Origin: Sipunculus nudus
Taxonomy: Eukaryota; Annelida; Sipuncula; Golfingiida; Sipunculidae
NCBI GenBank assembly: GCA_026874595.1
Contig: CM049306.1
Location: forward strand, 64,548,019-64,612,018
Direction: 5' to 3'
Length of the DNA stretch: 64,000 bases
In this document: positions 23,378 to 37,200 of the stretch, piece by piece
Position numbering within the stretch: position 1 is the first letter of the stretch
How the letters are laid out: each line of letters opens with the position of its first letter
Position numbers and translations under genes: made by a program
Notes under the pieces: generated by a model
Told to the model about the DNA's origin: nothing
Databases searched by the model: none
What the model saw: the letters and a program-made list of their open reading frames with translations, nothing else

Positions 23378-26022
23378 TAAGACATTTGGGCGAGACATTT
23401 GGTGCTTTACCGCGTGATGAAGATGAAACTCTCAAAAGGCTTGTGAAAGAAATGCAGACTCACAGCCACTCGAGTTATTGCAAGAAAAAAGGATCATGTA
23501 GATTTAGCTTTCCTTGACCACCTAGTCCTGTAACAGTGCTTGCAAAAGAACCAGATGATGAAATGGAAAAAAACTGTAAAAAAGATTGTGCATCCGGTGA
23601 ACACCAAAAAGTGAAGGATATAATATCTGACCATGATACACAGAGAGACACCAAACTGGAACAAATTCTAGACAAAGCCAACATCTCTCTACAGGAATAC
23701 CTTCAACAGTTATTGGTGTCACAAAGAGGGAAAACAATGGTATTAAAGAGATCACCTGCTGAATGTTGCATCCAGTGATACTCAAAGCTTAGCAGGCAAA
23801 CACTGATTTACAGTACTATGCGTATGCATGTGTTATGTACATTGCTGCCTTTATGGCGAAAAATGAAAAAGGCATTGGAGAACTGCTGAGACAAGTATGC
23901 AAAGAATACAAGGATCGAGATATCAAGTGCATGCTTCGACATATAGGCTCAGTATTCCTGAATCATCGTGAAGTTAGTGCTCAAGAATCTGTTTACCGTA
24001 TATTATCCATACCCATGAAAAAGTTCAGCAGAGAGGTCTTGTTTGTCAATACAGATGCCAAAGATGTACGAGCAGCCGGTCTTAAACCAAAGAGGGAACT
24101 AGATGATTTAGAAAACGGGGATGAAGACATTTTTCAGACTAATATCATTGAACGATACTCTTTGAGACCAGACTGCATCGAAAATCTATGTCTAGCAGAC
24201 TTTTCATCCAACTTTAAAATTAGACATGCAAACACGAATGAAATCAAAAATGACAGCGTGCCAGTTGTATTGGATATTGAGAACGGGCAAGAGGATGGTG
24301 AAGCACAAATCCCAAAACAGATTAAACTGAAAAACAACGGCGGCATCATGTTCAAAAGAAGACGTCCAGCAGTAATTATATTTCACAAGTTTAGTATTGA
24401 GAAGAACCCAAGTGACTTCTATCAATCAAAGCTGATGCTGTATCTACCATGGAGGGATGAAGATGTTGATCTGTTAAGCGGTTTATCCAGATTCAGCGTC
24501 ACATTATTTTCACGCACAAGACTAATAATTGATAGCTGTAAATGAAAATAAATACACAGAAAACCTAGAACTCGTTGAAGAAGCATTACAAAACAATGCA
24601 CGGTTTGGTCCGCCTGAACAAGCATTGCACCTGGTACAGAACATAACAATTTGCAAGATGAAGGTGAAGGTGTAGAGGTAGAAAGAGAATTTGATCAGCA
24701 AGATCTTGACGCCAATGCAGAACTGATCGAAATTCCAAAGTCTGGTCATGCTTCAGAAATTATGGCACGCTTTGCAACAGCTGAAAACCAATTTTAACTG
24801 ATGATGAATATAGGAAGATGGTGCGCAGTTTAAATGAAAAACAAGCAGAGATTGTATGCTTTAATAGAAAATGGTGCAAGGAAGCTGTTCTAGCTTTGAA
24901 AGAAAGTTGTGAAACCTTTTCAAGTATTCATGAGTGGACCAGGCGGAGTTGGAAAATCACATGTTAACAAGCTCATACATTCTGATGTCAGAAAATTATT
25001 TCGATTGTCAGACAAAGCAAGTCCTTCTGACGTTACCGTTCATCTGACTGCACCCACTGGAGTCACTGCTTTTAATGTAGGGGGCATGACCGTACATTCC
25101 GCTTTATCGCTGCAAACTAAAAAATATGGTGGTGATCACATTTCTTTTGACAAATTGAACATATTGAGATAAAAACTGGAGAATCTGCAGGTGTTGATCA
25201 CTGACGAGATATCTATGGTTGGATCCGATATGCTGCTGGACATTCACAAGCATCTGCAGAAAATCAGAGGTATTTCAGACGATTCCATTTCGATTGGAAA
25301 TGTTTCCATTCTGGCAGTTGGAGATATATTTCACTCTTCCAGTATTACAATCACATATCTATCAGCTGGTGAAAGATCCTTTTGAAAGACTGCTAGGTAA
25401 TCTTTGGAAAGATAATTTCCATCTACATGAATTGGATGAGGTGATGAGTCAGAAAGACAACTGTGCTTTTGCTGAAATCCTTTGTTGTATCAGAACTGGA
25501 CAACATACCAAAGCTGATATCTCATTATTAGAATCACGGGAAATAAAGGAAAAAGATCCAAACTATCCCTATGATGCTTTACACGCTTTCGCACACAATT
25601 CTGGCGTTGATGAAAGAAATCGGAAGAAACTGAAGGAACTGGAGCCAAATGAAGAAAATTGGATAAACATTTGGGCTTCAGACGATAAGACTGACAGCAC
25701 TGGGCAGCTGAATTTAGACAAAATAAAGACGTCAGAAAAGCGATCTGAAACGGCTGGATTACACACGCTTCTTGTACTGACAGTTTGTGCCAGAGTTATG
25801 CTGACATACAACATAGATACTGCTGATTGCCTTGTCAATGGTATTATAGGAACAGTACAAAAGATAGTATCAGATGGCAACAGAAAAGTGCAAACAATTT
25901 TGGTGAATTTTTATGAGAACACTGTAGGAAGGAAGGCAATATGTGCTAGTCAGTGGAAACAAACACATCCGAATGCAGTGCTTATGAAGAGACCTGAAGG
26001 AAGGTATGAAAAAGGGAATAAA
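23378..26022 (+). pseudogene. decayed Helitron/Helentron Pif1-type helicase gene, 5' and middle part
   Basis: The protein of a rolling-circle transposon is recognisable over about 880 codons but broken. The first frame (23380 on) has a QTHSHSSYC zinc-binding-like motif, with a stop at 23515, and continues to 23778. A shift near 23780 leads to ACVMYIAAFMAKNEKGIGEL and AQESVYRILSIPMK (to 24545), typical of the region between Rep and helicase. Further shifts follow near 24545, 24675, 24798 and 24905. Then come Walker A GPGGVGKSH, TAPTGVTAFN, a stop at 25170, Walker B ITDEISMVG, and SILAVGDIF. After a shift near 25335 the frame carries LTVCARVMLTYNIDTADCLVNG, a motif V-like block. An A2 element at 26023 cuts the gene; motif VI lies beyond it at 28665. 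The HUH Rep nuclease was not found. Family call is strong, Helentron subtype moderate. Confidence 0.88.
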
Positions 26023-28648
26023 CAAGGGACCTATGGGTCACGGTGCTCAGCTGTTATATATGATAAAAAAATATGAATTTAAAATGAAGTACATGCTGGT
26101 TTTGTGTGGTAATAATTATAAGCTGTATTATGAGTTGTTGTTGTTTAGCTTATGTATGATTTTGATAGTACCTTTGGAGACAGGGAAGAGGATTGATTTC
26201 ATTTATTTTATTAACAAATGGAGTACTATTGTCACACAGATTTTGACTTGGCAATATAACTTATAAGCAGAACATATAATATAAGAGTTTAACTATTTAT
26301 TAAAAAAAATTACAAATATTGTCCCAAATATAATTTTTATTAAAAATAATAAGAAAATCGTATGATTTTTTAAAATGAAATATAACTGAAATGATTATTA
26401 AAATAATATTAAAGAATATATTCATGAAAGCATTCATGAATACATTTTGAAAGTATTTGCACTGGTATTTTTACTCTCATTTTTACCTGAATTCCCATTC
26501 TTTATGCAAAATATTTTATAATGTAGTACATATTCATATTCGTATTTAAATACAATTGTAAAGTATTCACACCATGTCTGGTATTTATTCAGTTTTCACC
26601 AAACAATGATGTTGAGAATCCAAAATATACCAAATTCACACATTTAAATAATGATCATAAGTATCTGGTTTTATGACTTTTATTTATATTAAAAAAAATT
26701 AATGTAATATATCCATTTTGGACTAATTTCACATCAATGTACACACTAGACACAGTAGAAATCTAGATTAATATTATCAACTGCATCTTTGTCTATCATT
26801 AATTTCATTATTATGATCCCTAATGATTAGTAATGAATAATATGATTTACTTTTTTATCATTAAAATTGAACTGAAAAATGCCATGGGTGACTGCATGGT
26901 GTTATTTGGAATATGTGACATTCTATCCTTCAATACAAGATTCTTATATCATCAGTAACTGCGAGTTAATTTCCTGTTATTATACACTAACACATTCCTT
27001 TTCTATTTTTCTTTAATTTGTTATTAAAAACCAATAAAAAATTTATTAATTTATTGTTTATTGTTATGTTGTTGGTCAAAACTACTAGATGAGTTGGGTT
27101 GGACACCTGGATCAACTGTGGCTGTCCATAAGCTGCCTGGCTGCCCCAGTGTATGTCTCGCCTCAAGCATGCATAATTTGCTGAAAGTTCAACAAGGTCA
27201 ACATACAGGTGACACAAGAGGGGCTGGAGAGAGCCAAGGTCTGAGATGGTATCATAAAAACATTAATAAAAGCTATAATTTTTGGCCAATTTCTGTCAGC
27301 TTTCTAAACTACAAAGCTGAAATCCTGTGTGCATGATATAAAAATTATATCAACAGTGCTCACAGGAAACAAACGTGCCATGGTCAAAGTTGGGCAAAAA
27401 TTTAAGGTACTAATTTTATATTTATACTAATAACTTATAAAATTTGAAAAATTCAGAACTAATTTTGGGTATTCAATTGAATCTTGATTAAATAATGTTA
27501 CATCCCTGACAAAAAATCTCTAGCTTCAGCAATCCCCTTGTTAAGGGAGTAAATATATTTCTTGATTTTTTACAAAGTGCATTATGTTTGGGCCCATAAC
27601 TTAAAACAAATACGCAATACTGACATCATTTTTGGCATGTGCATAGAGAATGTATAGAAAAATATGTATATTATATATGATTACAGTCAGATCAGTGGTT
27701 TTGATATTAGGCAGTCTTGAAGTGTAACAATGGGTTTTTAATGGAAAAATGAAGTTTTTCAATAATATCTCGAAGGTATTAATTCCTAGTGACCAAATTC
27801 TTGGCATAGTAGGGGATTTTGGAAACATCTAATTGTATACCAAATTTTAGGAACTGAGAGCTTAAGCTGGGGAGCTGATTTCTTGCAAGATGTAAACAAT
27901 ATAATACATGATGCTTGAAAACTTGAATAAAATCTACAGTTTTTGATCAACTGGTTTCAAATTTTTGGTGTTAACACACAAAATGCTAACAAAAACATGC
28001 TGTGAAAATTAAATCCACAGTACTTTCAGAAAAAAACGTGCCATGGTCAAATTTGGGCAAAATTTAAGGTACCAATTTTTTATTTTTGTTAATATTTTAA
28101 AAAATTTAAAAGATTTTGATCTAATTTTGGGTATACAATTTAATTTTGATTAATTAAAGTTATATTACTGGAAAAAAAGTCCATAGCTTTAACATGTTTT
28201 GTGTTAAGTGAACAAATATCTTTCCTGATTTTTTACAAAATGCATTATGTTTGGGCCCATAACTTTTTTAATTAAATAATACAGACATAATTTCTGGCAT
28301 TTACACAGGAAATAGATAGAGGAATATTTATGGTAAATATGAGGAAAAGCAGATGAGTGGTTTTGATAAGAGGCCGTCCTGAAGTGTGAAAATAGGTTTT
28401 TAATAAAAAATTGAGGTTTTTCCTTAATTTCTCAAAGGAACGAAGTCGCAAAGACCCAGTTTTCCGCTTAGTAGGAGATCTTGGGGACATCTAACATTAT
28501 GCTGAATTTTGGATTCCTAGGTCTTACGGTTTCAAAACGTGCCACATCTACGGACGGACGGACGGACAGACGGACGGCAAGACAGACGGACGGATGACGG
28601 ACAATGGACCAGACTATAGCTCAGATGACTTATAGTCAGCTGAGCTAA
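26023..28648 (+). mobile_element. A2-family element, complete, inside helicase gene
   Basis: It starts CAAGGGACCTATGGGTCACG, then GCTCAGCTG. It ends GTCAGCTGAGCTAA, the last arm of a hairpin with AGCTCAGATGACT, after GGACGGACGGACAGACGGAC. The 5' end differs from A (CAAGGG for CAAGTG) and the core is different: AT-rich segments with GGGCCCATAACTT. Two core blocks (27400-27880 and 28050-28520) are diverged copies of one another. The short ORFs are not conserved as proteins between copies. Confidence 0.82.
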
Positions 28649-29076
28649 AAAGGAGCTCAGATAAGCTTATGTTGCATTTAGTCGGGTCAAGAAGATGGAA
28701 GGTTTACATATAGTAGACTTTGATGCTACTGGAATAAAGACTGACCGCACAATTGAAGATTAGATGCAGGAAATGTGACAGAACACAATACCTTCTGAAA
28801 AATTGACACTGCTTGAACACCATACTCCTGATTCAATAGTAATCGGCCATTTGAACATAAAGTATTTTCTTTAAAAAATGCCTGATATATTGAGTGCAAA
28901 ACAAACTTGCATTTTCGATGGCACAGGTGTGATGTGTTTCACCGAAACCTATTTGACGGATGAACACAGCATTGATGTTTTTTTCAGAAAAGTACCAGTA
29001 TCAGCTATTTAGACAAAATGTTCCATCTGAGCAGAACCACAGTGGATTGCACGGTGTCATGATCTGTGTAAAGAAA
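28649..29076 (+). pseudogene. Helentron helicase motif VI and start of endonuclease domain
   Basis: This is the same decayed gene resuming after the A2 insertion. From 28665 the reading AYVAFSRVKKMEGLHIVDFD is helicase motif VI of the Pif1/Helitron type, ending at a stop near 28761. Further on, VIGHLNIKYF and VMCFTETYL resemble the start of an exonuclease-endonuclease-phosphatase (apurinic-type) domain. Helentrons are known to carry such a domain after the helicase. Several stops occur. The A element at 29077 interrupts it after a GVMICVKK reading, and the domain continues at 40102. Confidence 0.8.
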
Positions 29077-29891
29077 CAAGTGACCCGTGGGTCATGATGC
29101 TCAGCCAACTGACATGTTGACAACATGTCCTTGCACAGACAACAAATTAAGGGACATCATTGTTCATGCATCTCAGCTTAAGTTCATCAAGACCCATAAG
29201 CACAAAAAGTCTGATGACAAACCTACTAGCCTTTCATGATGAATCTTGCAATTTATGTGTATTCTGCATTATTTCTAGGGTGCTCAAACATACCCCAAAA
29301 CTCGTAGAATATAGTTCACTGTGACCCAATTTCAGGTTTCTGGGGAGAACTTTTGAGGAACTCTGAATGTCAAATTAGAAGATTCTGGGCCCAAAGGTTA
29401 TGATTTGTGCCCTACAACTGGTATCAAATTTTCAATTATTCTTAGGGGTGCTTATATTTATAAGCCCCATAGATCAGAAAATATGGGTAACAGAGACCTA
29501 AATACACGTTTCCAAGGAGATTTTCATAGAACTCCCTGGATTTTAGGTTAGAAGATTCCAGGTCCAATGTTTATGAATTGTGCCCTGCTTTGGTATCAAA
29601 TTTTTAATTATGATGTGGGTGCTTATAAGCCCAATAGCTCAGAGAATATGGGTAACAGAGACCTAATTCCAGTTTTCCAAAAAGACTTTTTAAAACCTCT
29701 CTGGATGTAAAGTGAGAAGATTCCAGGTCCAGCGGTTATGATTTGTGCCCTGTTAACAGATGACCACATCTTTTAAGGTCTCAAAAATAGAGAAAAAAAA
29801 TCATTAAAAAAAAATGAAAAAATACAGGTGGCACCACAAGTCTGAAGAAACTAATGAACAAGGCCTACAGGCCTAATGCGAACCTGTGCAA

Positions 29892-32390
29892 AGATTGGGA
29901 GTATGAATGGAGGTTTATTTCAGAGTAGGACAGGTGAAGTGAGGCATAGATTAAGTGACAAGGGGAAAAGAGTGAGGTGTGTTGCATATTAGCATGGATG
30001 TCTGCAGCGTCAACCTGAATGTAGGTGGTGCAACCTGTCATAAAATCGAGAAAATTGTCCAGGATGTAAAAACCTGCAAAATTTCAGGTGGATAAGTCAA
30101 ACCACTGCTGAGATATGAGTGATTTTATCACAAGGCAGATGAACAGATGGATGCTGTGCATAAGTGGTTGCAGGTGGCGCCATAAACCCACATATCTCGG
30201 GAACCGTTTGACCGATCAGGCTGAAAATTTTGCACAAATGTAGCCCTTGGAAAGCTTTATAACATACACTAAAAATGGTGGCGCCACCTGCAGTCATTTT
30301 TGCACAGCATCCATCTGTTCATCTGCCTTGTGGTAAAATCACTCATATCTCAGCAGTGGTTTGACTTATCCACCTGAAATTTTGGGTAGTCGACAAGCGA
30401 CTTTGTGTATCCGCAGAAATCAGAGTGGGACAGGTGAAGTGAGGCATAGATTAAGTGACAAGGGGAAAAGAGTGAGGTGTGTTGCATATTAGCATGGATG
30501 TCTGCAGCGTCAACCTGAATGTAGGTGGTGCCACCTGTCATAAAATCGAGAAAATTGTCCAGAATGTAAAAACCTGCAAAATTTCAGGTGGATAAGTCAA
30601 ACCACTGCTGAGATATGAGTGATTTTATCACAAGGCAGATGAACAGATGGATGCTGTGCATAAGTGGTTGCAGGTGGCGCCACCAGTATTCCCTATGATG
30701 AAATGCTATGTGAGATCTATACACAAGCAGAATTTTGGCCCAATCAGTCAAATGGTTCCTGAGATATGAGTTTTGATGTCTGCAGAGAAATGTGAATGTA
30801 GGTGGCGCCACCTGTCATAAAATCGAGAAAATTGTCCAGAATGTAAAAACCTGCAAAATTTCAGGTTGAAAAGTCAAACCACTGCTGAGATATGAGTGAT
30901 TTTATCCCAAGGCAGATGAACATAGGGACGCTGTGCATAAATGGTTGCAGGTGGCACCACCAGTTTTGCCTATGATGAAGAGCTATGCGAGATCTATAGA
31001 CATGCAAAATTTTGGCTCAATCCGTCAAACGGTTCCAGAAATATGAGTTTGGATGTCTGCAGAGTAAAGTTGAATGCAGGTGGCGCCACCTGTCATAAAA
31101 TCGAGAAAGCTGTCCAGGATGTATAAACCTGCAAAATTTCAGGTTGAAAAGTCAAACCACTGCTGAGATATGAGTGATTTTATCCCAAGGCAGATGAACA
31201 TAGGGACGCTGTGCATAAATGGTTGCAGGTGGCGCCACCAGTTTTGCCTATGATGAAGAGCTATGCGAGATCTATAGACATGCAAAATTTTGGCTCAATC
31301 AGTCAAACGGTTCCAGAAATATGAGTTTGGATGTCTGCAGAGTAAAGTTGAATGCAGGTGGCGCCACCTGTCATAAAATCGAGAAAGCTGTCCAGGATGT
31401 AAAAACCTGCAAAATTTTAGGTGGAAAAGTCAAACCACTGCTGAGATATGAGTGATTTTATCCCAAAGCAGATGAACAGATGGACGCTGTGCAAAAAAGA
31501 TTTCAGGTGGCGCCACCAGTTTTGCCTACAATGAAGAGCCAGTGAGATCTATACACATGCAAAATTTTGGCTCAATCAGTCAAACGGTTTCTGAGATATG
31601 AGCTTGGATGTCTGCAGAGTAAACGTGAATGTAGGTGGGGCCACCTGTCATAAAATCGAGAAAGCTGTCCATGATGTATAAACCTGCAAAATTTCAAATG
31701 GAAAAGTCAAACCACTTCTGAGATATGAGTGATTTTATCCCAAAGCAGATGAACAGATGGACGCTGTGCAAAAATGGTTGCAGGTGGCGCCACCAGTTTT
31801 CCCTATGATGAAGAGCTATGTGAGATCTATACACATGCAAAATTTTGGCTCAATCGGTCAAACGGTTCCTGAGATATGAGCTTGGATGTCTGCAGAGTAA
31901 ACATGAATGTAGGTGGCGCCACCTGTCATAAAATCGAGAAAGCTGTCCAGGATGTATAAACCTGCAAATTTCTGGCGGAAAAGTCAAACCACTTCTGAGA
32001 TATGAGTGATTTTATCCCAAAGCAGATGAACAGATGAACGCTGTGCAAAAATGATTGCAGGTGGCGCCACCAGTTTTGCGTATGATTAAGAACTATGGGA
32101 GATCTATACACATGCAAAACTTTAGCCCAACTGGTCAAACAGTTCCCAAGATATGTGGGTTTATGTGTGAAAACAGACGCACAAATGGACGCTGGGCAGA
32201 GAGGAAAGGTCAGAGGTCAACCAAAAATGAGGGCCGGCAGTTCACATGTTTCTGATCATAATTCCGAATTTTAAAAAATTCTGCCCAGTGGTTATGGAGG
32301 AGTTCTCTGGAAACCTATGCAGCAATGGCTGCAGCATCAGCGTCCGACTGAAAACATAGTATCCGCAAAACTCTGTTTTGGCGGATACAA
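29892..32390 (+). mobile_element. D-family element nested in B
   Basis: Its 3' end is the hairpin GTATCCGCAAAAC...GTTTTGGCGGATAC followed by AA, then TGATTGTAGCTGG of B, as at 16737 and 60250 where D is absent. A D 5' motif (GTAGTCGACAAGCGACT, TGTATCCGC) lies inside at 30394, so the left part is duplicated or rearranged; the first 5' end (29892) is damaged. The core is alternating modules ending GGTGGCGCCACCAG and GGTGGCGCCACCTG. Confidence 0.7.
30660..32110 (+). repeat. GGTGGCGCCACC array, about 280-bp dimers
   Basis: The exact palindrome occurs at about 30672, 30800, 31079, 31226, 31357, 31506, 31786, 31913 and 32060, alternately spaced by about 128-149 bp. Alternate modules differ (TGCCTATGATGAAGAG type and TGTCATAAAATCGAGAAA type), giving a higher-order period near 280 bp. 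One copy near 31637 is mutated. Where flanked by CA and TG it becomes the 16-bp palindrome CAGGTGGCGCCACCTG. Confidence 0.88.
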
Positions 32391-34296
32391 TGATTGTAGC
32401 TGGCACCACCAGTCTTATATACAACAAAGAGATATATAAATATGCCCAATGTCAGACTGATATGTCGCACCCCTCCTGTAAAATAAGCAGTGACATAAAC
32501 TGTGCAAAAATTATTGTAGGTGGCGCCACCAGTCTTGTACACTATGAAGCTACCCGATATGTATAAACATTCCCAACTTAAAGCTGATGTATCAAATTCC
32601 TCTGTAGACATAAGCAGGCGCATACACTGCAAAAGTCAATGTAGGTGGCACCACCTGTCTTGTAAATAAGAATACCATCAAAGACGCATAGACAGGTCAA
32701 AATATCAGTCCAATACATCAAACTTTCCCAGAGTTTGATGCACTTGGCTGACAAGGCTTAGGTGAGTAAGGCAGTTGCCCCCGAGTGACCTGTGACAAAT
32801 TGCTGCCTCAAGCTACTGCACTGAGTGAACTCTTGACCTATTGCATAATCTGACACAGTTGGCAGTCTGCCAAAGCTATAAATAGATTCAGGCTGAACTT
32901 TCGTGCCAAATATGATGCAGTGAGCAGTCTTCCAAAGCTATAAATAGAATGCAGCTATTGCACTGAGTGAACTCTTGACCTCTACCTGGCTGCACTTCTT
33001 CCAATCCTGGCACTGTGCCAAAACTATTTATAGAGCTGACATCATCTTGGCTAATGGCGAACATCAAGGTACTGGCAATCTGCAAATGGTAAACCCAGTG
33101 CTGCCATCTGTACACAAAAGTGGTCCCTACTTGAAATAACTTAGAAATTTATTTTCCCAATACAAAATGCTTTTCAGCTGACTTTTTATAAAAAAGAAAT
33201 CAGGAATATATGTAAAATTATTACAGATGCATACTGAATGCAAAATTAAAATAAAGATATATCTCATTGATGGCAAATTCTTGATTAAGTTGAGTAGGGA
33301 TACCAATAATTATAATCCACGTACACTTGTCTTTATATAGCCACAGAAAGCTGAATATCCATGATTGTAACATTGCCTGGTATGATGAATAACTTAAATC
33401 ATAAATCTAAATTTTTTAAAAGCTTTTAAAAAAAAATTTCTTGTCAATATTAACCAAAGATAACCTGAAATCTAAATGTCTAGTGGCATGTTGTAATAGA
33501 TCCTGATTAAATGGTGCCAGGCTAGATGTTACAGCATAACACAGCTAACATATATGGTAAAATGACTCAAATCAATTTCCATAATTCAGCCAAAAATCAT
33601 TCATGTGAAACCATTAATGACAATTATTATAAGAATTATTGTAGGGATTATTCTTGTAAAATATTTAACAAACTGGCTTCAGTGGCATCAGTCGAAAAAT
33701 GTTTTGCAGGTTTATAACTCATATAGGAAGATACAGCAGAAGATCTTTGAGCCACTGAGCTAAAATGGGCTGTTATGGCATATGACTAAATTCAGCTTCC
33801 CATAACTTGGCCAAAAGCCACTGAAAAGAGACTATTTGAACAAACTTCAGAAAGCACTACCCTAGGATCATTTCTGTGCGATATTAAACATTTTGGCCAT
33901 ATGGTTTCAGAGAAGAAGTTTTTTGTAGCCCTCAGTGTGTTACAGGCACTGATGACCCCATACAAGAAAGGCTGATGCAGGTGGCGCCACCAATACCTCA
34001 ATTTCAGATATGACCTATGTGACCAACATTGGCATAAAATTTGGTGATGATAGCTCCAGCCACTTCTGAGATTTAAATTTTAATATGCTTTTTTGCACAG
34101 TTAACAAAGTTCAACCATCTGTAACTCTGCCAAAAATCATCGAACTGGAACCATATGTACAAACTTGAGAAAGATTGTTCCAGGGATCATTTCTGTGAAA
34201 TATTGGACAATTTGGCAGGACAGTTTCGGAGAAGGAGATTTTTAAAGCTTTTTCAGCTTTTTTCCTATAAAATCTAAGAAAATGCAGTTAGAAAAA
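32391..34296 (+). mobile_element. B-family internal region
   Basis: Block order matches 60250-62100: GCACCACCAGTCTT modules, TAGACAGGTCAAAATATCAG, the CTGCACTGAGTGAACTC minisatellite with CTATAAATAGA, then blocks with CATTTGAACAAACTT, and GGTGGCGCCACC at 33978. No gene is visible. Confidence 0.75.
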
Positions 34297-37200
34297 CAAG
34301 GGACCTATGGGTCACGACGCTCAGCTGTTACATATGATAAAAAAATATTATTTAGAAATAAGGCACATGCTGGTTTTGTGTGGAAATAAATATAAGCTGT
34401 ATTATGAGTTGTTGTTGTTTAGCTTATGTATGATTTTGATAGTACCTTTGGAGACAGGGAAGAGGATTGATTTCATTTATTTTATTAACAAATGGAGTAC
34501 TATTGTCACACAGATTTTGACTTGGCAATATAACTTATAAGCAGAACATATAATATAAGAGTTTAACTATTTATTAAAAAAAATTACAAATATTGTCCCA
34601 AATATAATTTTTATAAAAAATAATGAGAATCATGATTTTTTTAAATGAAATATAACTGATATGATTATTAAAATAATATTAAAGAATATATTCATGGATG
34701 CATTCATGAATACATTTTGAAAGTATTTGCACGAGTATTCATATACTTTCATTTTTACCTGAATTCCTATTCTTTATGCAAGAAATTTTATAATGGAGTA
34801 CATAATCATATACGTATTTAAATACAATTACAAAGTATTCGCACCATGTCTGGTATTTATTCAGTTTCACCAACCAATGATGTTGAGAATCCAGAATATA
34901 CAAAATTCACACATTTAAATAATGATCATAAGTACCTGGTTTTATGGCTTTTATTTATATTAAAAAATAACTGTAAAAAATTCATTTTGGACTAATTTCA
35001 CATCAATGTACACACTAGACACAGTAGGAATCTAGATTAATATTATCAACTGCATCTTTGTCTATCATTAATTTCCTTCATATGATCCCTAATGATTAGT
35101 AATGAATAATATGATTTACTTCTGGTAACACCTGCCATAGGTGACTGAATGGTGTTATTTGGAATATGTGACATTCTACCAGGGTTCGTACACTTATCAT
35201 GAGAAAAATTTCAAGCACTTTTCAAGGACCTGAAAAGTATTTTCAAGGACATCAAAATTTATGGACGGTCAGTGCACCTTCACCCATGCATGTTGCCGAC
35301 ACCGAAAGGCTTGTAACACAAAATGCAAAATAATATTTATAATGAGATGGACCATATAGTGTGATAAAAAAGGCTAGGAAATGTAAAATAAGTAATAGTT
35401 ATAAGGAAATGACTCAGAAAATAACAAATTTAGCCGAAATCTACATTAACAGCAATTGAAGCGCTTGTGAAATATCCTTTGGTATAGCCAGTCGCGGTTT
35501 AATACACAGCGGCCCATTGTTTTAACTTTACATTCAAAATGATCACTCATCTTTGGCATGACCTTGACAGATTTAACTAATCTGATAACGAGGGTCTAAA
35601 ACCTATCATATCTTGAATATGGATCTCTGATTTGCCGACTAGCTCAAACTTTAGCAAATTATATGCTCTAGAAAGGGTGCCGAAAAACTCAGACAGTTCG
35701 GCGATCGTGGGGGATAATCATTCACGTTTTCAACGCCTAAAAAAAAAATAAATAAATAAATAAAAGCCTGTAATATGTTACCCTTATACGATATTTTGGT
35801 ATAGTATTATCAAATTATTCAAAACAATACTAGTCAAACTTCGTATCAGCACGTTTGATATGACAACCTTGTCGTGCACGAGGTTTCTGCTGTTTACCGC
35901 CAAGTCACTGGCCGCACGTGTCAACAAATGGCCGGGCAACACCTGTGAAGGTCGTTATCTAACGATCACAGACGCAGCCAGATTTCTATTCAAACATGTC
36001 CAACATTTGATTAAAACTAAAAATGTGAAATCTTATTTAAAAAAAAAACTCTTGTTGGCGACCTTTATGCAATCGTTATGCAGGGCAGGGAGGGGGCCGA
36101 TGCTGGAAGTTGTATATGTCGCTGATCACTCTTTAAACTGCCAGCGTACTTCGCTTAGAAACGGCTATCACATCGCAACAAAAATGTGATTTCCCCCATG
36201 GATCCCAGCCTTTTACAAACTGATGCCAGAGTATGTGAATATACATCAGTACCTGCCAAACACCTTAACCTATTTCGGACAAACAGTATTTATCCTTAAT
36301 TGGATTGACCCCGCGTGTAAACTGTATTTCGCTGATCAGTGGTCTTATGGAGCTAACAAATGACGATCACAGCGCGTACACGTGAAATGCGGAGGTACGA
36401 AGATAAAAAAAAACACGCAACCCTTGGATAAACTGAAAAACCTTTAACCAAAACAAAGTCGGATTGGGTTCGTTGGGGAAATATGACCCCTCTGATATAA
36501 TTATTATCGCCGAATTACCAATGTAAAACGTAAAGTTTACTTGATTTAAACGACATATTCTACTGAGCGAATTAGTTTTATATTATTATTATCCCTCAGA
36601 TTCGAATTGTTCTCATCATGTATTTTTCACACATTTTATTCCCCTGGTTTGTTCCCAGATAATTATTTCCTTTGGACAGATCTTCTCAATAGCTATATTA
36701 ATAATCTCTGTAGTATTACTTTAAAATTTAAATTATAAATCTTGCGAAAATACTTACGTGAACTCGCCTGGCGTGGATTGAGTTTTCAATTAAAGAGCTT
36801 TCATACGTACCTCGGGGGAAATCTCCACGATCTTTCCAATAAAGCAGCTCACTTACTATTTGATAATAAACATGGTTATTACCCTCGTATGTTAACTTGT
36901 TACATCGTCACTTTCACTGCCCGGTCTCATTCATCCACGATTGGGTTAATCCTATTTCATACATTTGACTGACGTAGAGATGCCCGAAAGTCGATATTAA
37001 AATACCAGGTATGCAAAAAAAACTATGCATACACACAATATACACCAAACTCTTTCACAAAATTTTATTTTTCAAGCACTTTTCCAAACCACTCTCTCTT
37101 TTTAAGCACTTTTCAAGCCCTTGAAATTGAAATGACTATATTCAAGCACTTTTCAAGGTTTTCAAGGTGCGTACGAACCCTGTTCTACCCATCGATACAA

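Noticed and set aside
23835-24545. 236-codon ORF as an intact gene
   Set aside because: It is one frame of the decayed Helentron protein; neighbouring pieces of the same protein lie in other frames with stops between.
29077-29120. CAAGTGACCCATGGGTCATG as a SINE or tRNA promoter
   Set aside because: No A/B box pair and no tRNA-like fold; it is the palindromic 5' end of A elements.
32880-32950. CTATAAATAGA as promoter TATA boxes
   Set aside because: The phrase is part of the B repeat unit and recurs at 48070, 48145, 60768 and 60822; no start site or gene follows.
35860-36189. 109-codon ORF as transposase
   Set aside because: No recognisable DDE or zinc-finger motif and ordinary length for chance in this more balanced DNA.
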